Assembly: GCA_945867725.1 (NCBI GenBank) | Contig: CAMBJI010000102.1 | Location: forward strand, 1-7,178 | Origin: Bordetella parapertussis | GTDB taxonomy: Bacteria; Pseudomonadota; Gammaproteobacteria; Burkholderiales; Burkholderiaceae_D | Reading direction: 5' to 3' | Length of the DNA stretch: 7,178 nucleotides | Shown: positions 1 through 4,861 of the stretch, piece by piece | Layout of the letters: each line of letters starts with the position of its first letter | Numbering within the stretch: position 1 is the stretch's first letter | The notes under the pieces: model-generated | The model's database searches: none | What the model saw: only the letters and a program-made list of their open reading frames with translations | Told to the model about the DNA's origin: nothing | Made by a program: the position numbers and the translations under genes

Positions 1-500
1 GTTTGCGATGCGAAGGCCAGCGGGACCATGCAATCGGCAACCGCAGCAGCGGATCCGCTGGACGAACCGCCGGGCGTATGGGTGACGCCATGCGGATTAC
101 GGGTCTTGCCCGGCTTGAAGGTCGCAAACTCGGTCGTGACAGTTTTACCCAACATAAGCGCACCCTGCGCTCGACACAGAGCAACGGCGGCGGCATCAGC
201 GATAGGCTTGTGTGATGCGTAAATTGGCGATCCATACGTGGTGGGCATGTCCGACGTGTCGAACAAATCTTTCACCGCGATGGGTATGCCATGCAAGAGC
301 CCCTGCACCGGCCTGCGATCCAGTTGCCGCGCCTGCTCGAGCGCGCTGTCGGCCGCCAGATACTCCCGAGCCTGTACATCGCCTTCTCGCGCCTGTATGC
401 GTTCAAGACAGGCATGAACCAGTTGTTCGGCAGTGATTTCGCGGCGCTGAAGCTGGGGGGCCAGCGCGCTGGCCGTTTGTTCATGAAGGGCTTGCGGCAT
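1..500 (-). CDS. Amidase-signature family enzyme, N-terminal part (runs off the left edge)
   Basis: The minus-strand frame is open from an ATG at 500 to the window edge, giving the first 166 residues of a protein that is usually about 430-500 residues. It reads as the amidase signature family (PF01425), cytoplasmic hydrolases of carboxamide bonds. Visible marks are GIPIAVKDLFD with the catalytic Lys at residue 77, and the glycine/serine signature PGGSSSGSAAAV at about 143-154, whose first Ser (146) fits the cis-Ser of the Ser-cisSer-Lys triad. The frame then reads LAFASQ, matching the stretch just before the nucleophile loop (usually QTGGS), so the nucleophilic Ser should lie just outside the window. 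The start is supported by an AAGGA ribosome site (507-511) six bases upstream. Substrate cannot be inferred: members include indole-acetamide, allophanate, aryl-acylamide and GatA-type enzymes. The lone N-terminus and absence of GatC/GatB nearby argue only weakly against GatA. Confidence 0.92.
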   Translation of the reverse strand, partial: MPQALHEQTASALAPQLQRREITAEQLVHACLERIQAREGDVQAREYLAADSALEQARQLDRRPVQGLLHGIPIAVKDLFDTSDMPTTYGSPIYASHKPIADAAAVALCRAQGALMLGKTVTTEFATFKPGKTRNPHGVTHTPGGSSSGSAAAVADCMVPLAFASQ

Positions 501-544
501 TGTTAATCCTTATGCTTTTTATTATTTGAGCGTCGCGCGGTCTC

Positions 545-634
545 TCAGGCCTCCCACTCGCGCGCAACTGCAGTGTAACCGGCGTGGTCAGCTTCGATAA
601 AATGCAGATTAGTCAGCCCCGACTTATGCTTATC
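545..634 (-). other. Short open frame resembling a C-terminal coding remnant
   Basis: Between the acyltransferase stop and the amidase start, one minus-strand frame is open for 29 codons between TGA at 635-637 and TGA at 545-547. It contains no ATG, GTG or TTG start. It translates to a natural-looking tail including HFIEADHAGYTAVAREWEA, with many GC-ending codons. It could be the leftover C-terminus of a deleted gene, or chance. It also overlaps the stretch where the amidase promoter would be expected. I do not recognise a family. The remaining intergenic DNA (501-544 and 638-664) shows only the amidase ribosome site. Confidence 0.2.
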
Positions 635-664
635 TCAGTACTACCCGCCGAATTTGTTAAGGCA

Positions 665-1585
665 TCAAATATAGCTACCTGCCAGCGTCAATACTTTGCC
701 GCCGGTACTCATTTTGAATCGCGCGATCCCCGCACTGCGAATCGTATTCACACCACCTAAATCAAGCAGACGGACACCGCGACTACGCAATTCTTCAATC
801 CCTTTCCACAAAATCAAATTGTGGGCGTGCATCTCGCGCCCCTTATCGGAGGTCCAGCCCACGTAGTAAGTAGCAGCGTCTCCGTGAATCAAAAACATCA
901 TGGCAGCAATGCGATCCCGCCCCAGGTCGGCACGCAGCGTCAATATGTTTTTAGCTGGCTGTTTACGCGACTGCACATAATGATCAAAAAATGGCAGCGG
1001 AAGTCCCTCCAGTTTTTTGTCTGTACGTTGCTGCATTTCAGCATCCAGCAGCCAGCGGTATTGACCGGCATTAGTACCCACACGCTGAACAACCATCTCA
1101 CTCGCCTTGCCACCCACCAGTCGGTGTCGCCAGCGTCGGTCGAGCCCAGCGCGCAAATCTGTAAGTGACGGCGTCAAATCAAGCATCACCGTCGACATAC
1201 CTGACATGATGCGTCGCATAGGACTTAAACCATGCTGCTGCCCTTCCGCTACCTCCGGCGTCACCAACATAAAACGAATGCCTGTGAGCGGCAGTGATTT
1301 TTTAATCGCTTTGTAGACTTTTGACTCTTGTTCAGGCGTGAGCGCTTTGTGCCACACCGGGCCTCGCGTACACAACGCTATAGCCCCCACGCGGCCCCAT
1401 TGACGAACAATGAATTGCGCCTGCGCCACCGACTCACCATCATGCAGAACAAGGGCGCGCAATACGGTCACACCCAATTTCTGAAGGCTGTCGCCATAAG
1501 CCCAATCTTGTTGCAAAGCCCCTAGAGAAGCGGCATGAGCCGCATCCCAAGCTTGCGCATCATGGCCTTCCCAATGGACTATCAT
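665..1585 (-). CDS. FemAB/GNAT-like acyltransferase (BioF2-like acetyltransferase fold)
   Basis: A 306-residue protein with no signal peptide or membrane segment, so probably cytoplasmic. The pattern fits the FemAB/Acetyltransf_6 branch of the GNAT superfamily. A middle segment rich in W and R (DRRWRHRLVGGKASEM, about residues 149-164) resembles the RxxWR helix of that family. The C-terminal half carries YYVGWTSDKGREMHAHNLILW, then GIEELRSRGVRLLDLGGVN (about 262-280), then the terminal ARFKMSTGGKVLTLAGSYI. The last two blocks are typical of FemAB-like and peptidoglycan-bridge aminoacyltransferase-like proteins. Known relatives transfer amino acids or acyl groups to cell-wall precursors or exopolysaccharide and lipid intermediates. 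The actual substrate is unknown. A longer reading from GTG at 1591 exists, but the AAGG ribosome site overlaps that GTG and sits five bases before the ATG at 1585, so the ATG is preferred. It is divergent from the small membrane protein gene. Confidence 0.8.
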   Translation of the reverse strand: MIVHWEGHDAQAWDAAHAASLGALQQDWAYGDSLQKLGVTVLRALVLHDGESVAQAQFIVRQWGRVGAIALCTRGPVWHKALTPEQESKVYKAIKKSLPLTGIRFMLVTPEVAEGQQHGLSPMRRIMSGMSTVMLDLTPSLTDLRAGLDRRWRHRLVGGKASEMVVQRVGTNAGQYRWLLDAEMQQRTDKKLEGLPLPFFDHYVQSRKQPAKNILTLRADLGRDRIAAMMFLIHGDAATYYVGWTSDKGREMHAHNLILWKGIEELRSRGVRLLDLGGVNTIRSAGIARFKMSTGGKVLTLAGSYI

Positions 1586-1590
1586 GGACA

Positions 1591-1594
1591 CCTT
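1591..1594 (-). promoter_or_regulatory. Ribosome binding site that decides the acyltransferase start
   Basis: On the minus strand the sequence reads TAAGGTGTCCATG. AAGG occupies 1594-1591 and lies five bases before the ATG at 1585. The alternative GTG (1591-1589) begins with the last G of the AAGG itself, so it cannot be served by this site. This favours the 306-residue product. Confidence 0.55.
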
Positions 1595-1624
1595 ACGATC
1601 TCAGTCGCCATTACAATAAAAATC

Positions 1625-1822
1625 ATGTGGAAGCGCTTCTTGGAAAAACGACGAGCCCAGACTGTCATGGGCCACAAGTTACGTGAACCTCGCCCGACCT
1701 GGCTGGCCGGATTGTGGGCCATGGTGTACTTTGGAATGCCGTTTTTACTTATTACCATGTTGATCGATCTTGCCATTGCATGGTTTTCAGGTACCTGTGT
1801 TGGTCTGTGGTGCTATCTCTGA
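1625..1822 (+). CDS. Small single-helix membrane protein, uncharacterised
   Basis: A 65-residue protein from the ATG at 1625. The frame stays open upstream to 1535, but that part overlaps the divergent acyltransferase, so a start at 1625 or at the internal ATG at 1667 is more likely. A basic N-terminus (KRFLEKRRAQ...HKLREPRPT) precedes a strongly hydrophobic segment of about 28 residues (WLAGLWAMVYFGMPFLLITM onward to AIAWF). It ends in a short tail with two cysteines, CVGLWCYL. The positive-inside rule suggests a cytoplasmic N-terminus. Short proteins with a C-terminal CxGLWC-like tail are familiar to me as uncharacterised proteobacterial proteins, but I cannot name a family or function. No strong ribosome site is visible at either start. 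A terminator-like hairpin follows at 1836-1874, which supports a real transcription unit. Confidence 0.5.
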   Translation: MWKRFLEKRRAQTVMGHKLREPRPTWLAGLWAMVYFGMPFLLITMLIDLAIAWFSGTCVGLWCYL

Positions 1823-1835
1823 TACAAAAAACGCT

Positions 1836-1874
1836 AAAATCAATCGTTGCTCAGCGGGGCCAGCAACTGATTTT
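1836..1874. terminator. Bidirectional terminator-like hairpin
   Basis: Imperfect inverted repeat 14 bases after the stop of the small membrane protein gene. AAAATCA (1836-1842) pairs with TGATTTT (1868-1874), and GTTGCT (1846-1851) pairs with AGCAAC (1862-1867). A three-base bulge (1843-1845) sits on the left arm and the loop is ten bases and GC-rich. T residues close the right arm for plus-strand transcripts, and an A-rich stretch to the left supplies T residues for the minus strand. The U-tract is short, so it may be a weak intrinsic terminator. Confidence 0.45.
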
Positions 1875-1991
1875 ACCTTTGGCATCTGAACTCTGGAATT
1901 TTGGTTCAAGCATAAGCCGGCTTCCCAATTTCGTTTTGACCGTGCCAACAAAACAGCGTCCAAAAAAATTATCGATTTGAGTATTTTTTGA

Positions 1992-2010
1992 TTGCTTCAT
2001 TGCGAAGCAA
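1992..2010. repeat. Short hairpin in the leader of the HExxH membrane protein gene
   Basis: TTGCTTC (1992-1998) and GAAGCAA (2004-2010) form a seven-base-pair stem with a five-base loop. It lies 19 bases before the preferred ATG at 2030 and just after a run of T. No U-tract follows on either strand, so it is not a normal intrinsic terminator. It could be a leader structure or a binding site, or chance. Confidence 0.35.
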
Positions 2011-2029
2011 CACCCTTTCAAATAAACCC

Positions 2030-2554
2030 ATGACGCAGTTTTTTGGTCCACTCACTGTCGCTGAAGTCTCACTACACGCGATCGCGCTATCAGCCATCTC
2101 GCTCATGCTGCTCTGGCTGCGTCGCTGGCCTCTGCTGTTCGCGTTATTTGTTTGGCCCGGAACAGTGGCACACGAACTGTTACATTTTTTCGCGGGCTGG
2201 ATCACCGGTGCAAAGCCAGTATCCCTATCGATCATCCCGCACCGCGATCCTGAGGGTGGCTGGGTACTGGGCTCGGTAGCATTTGCTCGTCTGCGCTGGT
2301 GGAACAGTGTACCCGTAGGCCTTGCACCGCTGGCACTGGTACCAGGCGGAGGTGTTTTATTTATTCACTCAATGTTCTGGCCGCTGTTGTCACTGCAGGG
2401 CGCAGGAATCAAACTCGTGGCTGTGCAATGCCTGATAGCCGGGTGGCCAAGCCCCCGAGATTGGTCGCATGCAATGATGGGTTTGCTGGTGACTGGAATG
2501 ATACTGCTGATGGGATATCTGTTGATAATGCGATTGGACATACTGTCTTTGTAG
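2030..2554 (+). CDS. Integral membrane protein with HExxH zinc motif, M50/site-2-protease-like
   Basis: A 174-residue hydrophobic protein. Helix one covers about residues 14-30, and a second hydrophobic segment (about 34-48) runs into AHELLHFFAG, with His48-Glu49-x-x-His52 as an HExxH zinc site at or inside a membrane helix. This arrangement is typical of intramembrane metalloproteases such as the M50 family. A segment GAKPVSLSIIP then HRDPEGGWVLGSV follows, then further hydrophobic stretches at about 94-123, 126-138 and 150-168. The SPRDW segment (about 141-145) could supply an Asp as third zinc ligand, like the conserved Asp of other M50-like proteins; that is inference. The length suits a minimal M50-like core without a PDZ domain. 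The ATG at 2030 is chosen; an in-frame TTG at 1988 would add 14 polar residues and run through a hairpin. No clear Shine-Dalgarno site is visible. Substrate unknown. It converges on the toxin-antitoxin module, ending 28 bases before it. Confidence 0.7.
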   Translation: MTQFFGPLTVAEVSLHAIALSAISLMLLWLRRWPLLFALFVWPGTVAHELLHFFAGWITGAKPVSLSIIPHRDPEGGWVLGSVAFARLRWWNSVPVGLAPLALVPGGGVLFIHSMFWPLLSLQGAGIKLVAVQCLIAGWPSPRDWSHAMMGLLVTGMILLMGYLLIMRLDILSL

Positions 2555-2582
2555 ACTAACGCGCCTTAGCAAACGTAGTTAA

Positions 2583-2862
2583 CTATCGGTAGACCTCATC
2601 GTGATCCCCGACATTGATAAGTATGATGTCCGTGTCAGAAATGATCATTTCTATCGTGATTCTAAAGCTCATGTTGATCGACACACTGTGCAAACCTTCA
2701 AGCTTGCCTTTCAGCCCATGCAAGCGAAGGGAAGGATGATGGGGGTTTGCCTCGAGCAAACGCAAGGCCTTCGAATACACACCCGCCATTTCGGGATGTC
2801 GCTTGATAAATCGAGCTGCCCGACGCGTGTATTGCGTCGGTGAACACCAGCTGCCAGCTCAT
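2583..2862 (-). pseudogene. RelE/YafQ-type mRNA interferase toxin, frameshifted near its 5' end
   Basis: The main body reads RRAARFIKRHPE, then MAGVYSKALRLLE, then NPHHPSLRLHGLKGKLEGL, SVSINMSFRI and the tail GDHDEVYR. This is the pattern of RelE/StbE (YafQ-like) toxins, ribosome-dependent mRNA endonucleases of type II modules. The expected start is the ATG at 2862, which overlaps the antitoxin stop as ATGA and yields MSWQLVFTDA. The frame then changes: the rest of the protein is in another frame from about 2831 (YTRRAARF). Removing one A at 2832/2833 joins the halves into a normal toxin of about 92 residues. As it stands, the only in-frame ATG for the body is at 2789, giving 68 residues without the first helices and without a ribosome site. 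The toxin is therefore probably inactive, unless there is a sequencing error or a recoding event. The C-terminal His-containing GDHDEVY region is intact. Confidence 0.8.
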
Positions 2863-3128
2863 TCAGAATTTTTATTTATTCTGGCAATTATCCGCAGATG
2901 CTGTGCCACGGTTTCTTTCACAAAGCGTCCCGCATCAAGATCTGATTTTGATTCCGCCAGCGCAGCCTCAAGCTCACACTCGCGCAGGTACTGGTATTGC
3001 TCTTTGCTCATGACAACGTACCTTACCTCGCCGCGCACCGTTACCGATACCTCAGCTTGTTCCTGCAACGCCTGCTCAATTGCACCGACACCTCTGGTCT
3101 TGAGGTCATTAGCCGAAATAGGGTTCAT
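2859..3128 (-). CDS. Phd/YefM-family antitoxin of a type II toxin-antitoxin module
   Basis: An 89-residue protein beginning MNPISANDLKTRG. The N-terminal half (about 1-45) has the Phd/YefM DNA-binding fold pattern, including EVSVTVRGEVRYVVM and the SKEQYQYL helix. The C-terminal half (LRECELEAALAESKSD, then GRFVKETVAQHLRII) is the toxin-binding tail. Such antitoxins neutralise the toxin and repress their own promoter. The start at 3128 is supported by GGAG (3136-3139) seven bases upstream; the frame extends further up, but that extension has no family resemblance. Its TGA stop overlaps the toxin ATG by four bases (ATGA), the usual translational coupling. Because the partner toxin is frameshifted, this may now be an orphan antitoxin. 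Confidence 0.88.
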   Translation of the reverse strand: MNPISANDLKTRGVGAIEQALQEQAEVSVTVRGEVRYVVMSKEQYQYLRECELEAALAESKSDLDAGRFVKETVAQHLRIIARINKNSE

Positions 3129-3146
3129 AACAGCACTCCGAATAGC

Positions 3147-3163
3147 ACGATTAAAAGGATCGT
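3147..3163. promoter_or_regulatory. Candidate operator of the toxin-antitoxin operon
   Basis: ACGAT (3147-3151) and ATCGT (3159-3163) form a short inverted repeat with a seven-base AT-rich spacer, 18 bases upstream of the antitoxin ATG. Phd/YefM antitoxins bind inverted repeats overlapping their promoters, so position and symmetry are suggestive. The arms are only five bases and no clear -10/-35 pair is visible. Confidence 0.3.
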
Positions 3164-3200
3164 AAACAAAGCACCAGCCGCCCGCAATCCCCACTGGAGT

Positions 3201-3286
3201 GCCTGATCACCAGGCCGCCAAGCCCACCCGACTAGTCGTAGGTAGTGACAGGATCGCTAATGACGGGACTGAACATATTGGCGGCC
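3201..3286. repeat. Nested inverted repeats, possible structured RNA or DNA element
   Basis: A perfect nine-base inverted repeat, GGCCGCCAA (3213-3221) and TTGGCGGCC (3278-3286), encloses 56 bases. Inside lie a ten-base perfect palindrome CGACTAGTCG (3229-3238) and a possible inner pairing of CCCG (3227-3230) with CGGG (3264-3267). Just outside, GCCTG (3201-3205) pairs with CAGGC (3211-3215) over a five-base loop. That small hairpin shares bases 3213-3215 with the long stem, so the two structures exclude each other. This could be a structured RNA, a protein-binding site, or the remnant of a small mobile repeat. No gene on either strand explains it. Confidence 0.4.
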
Positions 3287-3411
3287 CCGAAGGAAGATGA
3301 CCGAATGGTAAGTATGTGCTGCCACCATGCGTAACGGCATCTACCGGCAATCAAATACGAAACCTACAAAAGCTGCCGCCGTAGCAGGCTCCCCAGCAAG
3401 ACAGATGTGTG

Positions 3412-3425
3412 GCATCAGCTGATGC
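3412..3425. repeat. Perfect 14-base palindrome followed by T-run on the plus strand
   Basis: GCATCAGCTGATGC is its own reverse complement and is followed on the plus strand by TTTTATTA. As RNA it could fold as a five-base-pair stem with an AGCT loop and act as a weak terminator for plus-strand transcription, although no plus-strand gene lies upstream. It is also nine bases past the stop of the adhesin-E-like gene, but on that strand no U-tract follows. It may instead be a dimeric protein-binding site. Confidence 0.4.
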
Positions 3426-3434
3426 TTTTATTAC

Positions 3435-3824
3435 TCAACGAGCCTTGCTCGGATCGACCCGGCATACTTTCTGAAGTACTTCGTCGGACAATTCCAGCGT
3501 TACATTCTGCTTTTTTTCCGATGCAGGAAAAGTCCAAACAATCTCATCACCATTTAGCAAAAACTTTTGCTGAAATAATATCAATTCACGATGGCACGAT
3601 ATTCTGTACTTGATCAATGCTGCAGTGTGTTGCAGGCCCATCATGTCGCGTTGAGAGAGGAAGACATGCTTAATTTGAAAATTTTCCTGTTTTGAGGACG
3701 TACGCTTAATCGAGGATGCATCAAGGAAAGTCTTGGATAACTCATCGCTCGACACAAAAACCCAATCATCCCCTTTAGCAGATAACGAAAAAAACAAAAG
3801 GACTAGGGTGAGAATTTTTTTCAT
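3435..3824 (-). CDS. Exported small protein resembling surface-adhesin protein E
   Basis: A 129-residue protein with a typical Sec signal peptide (MKKILTLVLLFFSLSA, cleavage probably after residue 16), so it is exported to the periplasm or envelope. There is no lipobox Cys. The mature part starts with DDWVFVSSDE and contains TFLDASSIKR (about 32-41), matching the W...(F/Y)xD..SI pattern of the adhesin-E-like domain (PF16747). Two cysteines, in RISCHREL (Cys77) and KVCRVDP (Cys121), fit the disulfide pair of that family. Family members are poorly understood; the name comes from Haemophilus protein E, and most are simply uncharacterised envelope proteins. The ATG at 3824 is preferred over an in-frame TTG at 3836 that adds four residues. 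No good Shine-Dalgarno site is seen. It follows the LprI-like gene on the same strand after 155 bp, possibly co-transcribed. Confidence 0.65.
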   Translation of the reverse strand: MKKILTLVLLFFSLSAKGDDWVFVSSDELSKTFLDASSIKRTSSKQENFQIKHVFLSQRDMMGLQHTAALIKYRISCHRELILFQQKFLLNGDEIVWTFPASEKKQNVTLELSDEVLQKVCRVDPSKAR

Positions 3825-3979
3825 GTTGTTTTTCAAATTAAGAACCTATTCCAAAATGAGTGCTGCAAATTGACTGGACTTTTGAGGAAAGTTCTCATCG
3901 CGCAAAGGGACATTGATCAGAAAAAATTTCCTTATCCGACGAAAAACATAAGCACCTGTAGATCCAGCAAATAAATACT

Positions 3980-4648
3980 TTACCGAAGTCGCCGATATGA
4001 TCCAGGCCCAATTCCGTTTCGCGGAGTACACATGATGTACTCACTGATGTTAACCGAGGTATCTGAAATACTAAAAACAGCCTCGTCACTCACGGTAATC
4101 ATGTAGCCGCCTTTGACTGGTTTGAGCTCTTCGTCAAGATCACACAACTTACCATCCGGGAAGGGCCGCGGATTATAGGCGTCGGGCATCCAGTTTCCCC
4201 ACAGGCGGATACGTTTGCGGCCATCAGCGGTGAAAACCAGAATAGCCAGACTATCGTGTGTGAACTTGCCATCGGCATTTGAATAAATTTTTGCAAGTGC
4301 CTGTGCCTCAATTTCAGCCGTACGGGCTCGAACCATCGCTGCGCACCGACGCGCAGCCTCTGCGCCAGAAAGTGATTTACCACTGTCATCAGTCATGCAG
4401 TAGGGATACCCCGATAAAAATACACGCTGCGTCGCAAGCAAAAATCCCTTCAGGGGAAAACCTACATTGACTTGCTTGAATACCTCACCCATCCGCGTAT
4501 CTGCAGCGTCGAGCTCTGGGCTACTACAGATGAGTTTTTCTAAGGGACGGCGAGCTTTTCCACAATCAAAGCTAGCCGCCGAAGTGGCGCCGGAAAAGAG
4601 CAACAGAGCCCCAGTCAACGTAATTGCGCGTAGAAGAAAAAATCTCAT
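3980..4648 (-). CDS. Exported LprI-like cysteine-rich protein
   Basis: A 222-residue protein with a signal peptide (residues 1 to about 24, cleavage after TSA). The mature N-terminus, SFDCGKARRPLEKLICSSPE then LDAADTRMGEVF, is the classic pattern of the LprI-like domain (PF07007). That domain is named for the mycobacterial lysozyme inhibitor LprI and is common in exported proteobacterial proteins. Four cysteines (29, 41, 84, 102) fit the two disulfides of this domain. The segment from about 130 to 222 is an extra C-terminal region with two more cysteines (169, 207) that I do not recognise. Lysozyme inhibition is possible but not established for proteins like this one. The start is well supported by AAGGGAG (4654-4660), five bases upstream of the ATG. 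The 213 bp upstream, to the end of the OsmC-YcaO gene, contains no other gene and should hold its promoter. Confidence 0.75.
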   Translation of the reverse strand: MRFFLLRAITLTGALLLFSGATSAASFDCGKARRPLEKLICSSPELDAADTRMGEVFKQVNVGFPLKGFLLATQRVFLSGYPYCMTDDSGKSLSGAEAARRCAAMVRARTAEIEAQALAKIYSNADGKFTHDSLAILVFTADGRKRIRLWGNWMPDAYNPRPFPDGKLCDLDEELKPVKGGYMITVSDEAVFSISDTSVNISEYIMCTPRNGIGPGSYRRLR

Positions 4649-4861
4649 ACAAACTCCCTTTAAAAAATTGATGCCGTATCCTACACAGGACAGCTATTTT
4701 TATAATTTTTGAAAATTTTAAGGGGCTGCTGGCCATAAGCTTGTTATGCCGGTTGACCAATATACCTTCAAGCAAGGCCCGCATCAAAATCCTTCGACAT
4801 TGCTCGGGCGATCAATGTGATCGGTGGTCACGATAACGCCTCGCGCTTGAAAAGACTTAAA

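Larger units (their letters stand above)
3129..3434. other. Gene-free region rich in inverted repeats
   Basis: About 306 bases between the antitoxin start and the end of the adhesin-E-like gene. No convincing protein is seen on either strand. It holds the antitoxin leader with its candidate operator, a cluster of nested inverted repeats at 3201-3286, and a 14-base perfect palindrome at 3412-3425. No tRNA-like sequence was recognised. Confidence 0.6.

Noticed and set aside
2555..2600. TTAAC/CTAAC repeats between the membrane protein and toxin as mobile element ends
   Set aside because: The matches are five bases at most, with no target-site duplication and no matching copy on the other side of the module.
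3195..3300. Integron attC site or gene cassette boundary beside the toxin-antitoxin module
   Set aside because: The inverted repeats lack the RYYYAAC/GTTRRRY core sites, and no integrase or second cassette is visible.
3236..3367. A 43-codon minus-strand frame ending in SPVISDPVTTYD
   Set aside because: It has no good start or ribosome site, is bounded by a TAG just upstream, overlaps the inverted-repeat cluster and resembles no family I know.
3846..4031. Frame on the minus strand (about 61 codons) overlapping the end of the LprI-like gene
   Set aside because: The LprI-like frame ends naturally (GIGPGSYRRLR) and this alternative frame has no ribosome site or recognisable domain, so it is most likely a shadow rather than a frameshifted continuation.
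4810..4831. Hairpins GATCA-TGATC and GTGA-TCAC downstream of the OsmC-YcaO stop
   Set aside because: Stems are four to five base pairs and no U-tract follows on the minus strand, so a terminator call is not justified.
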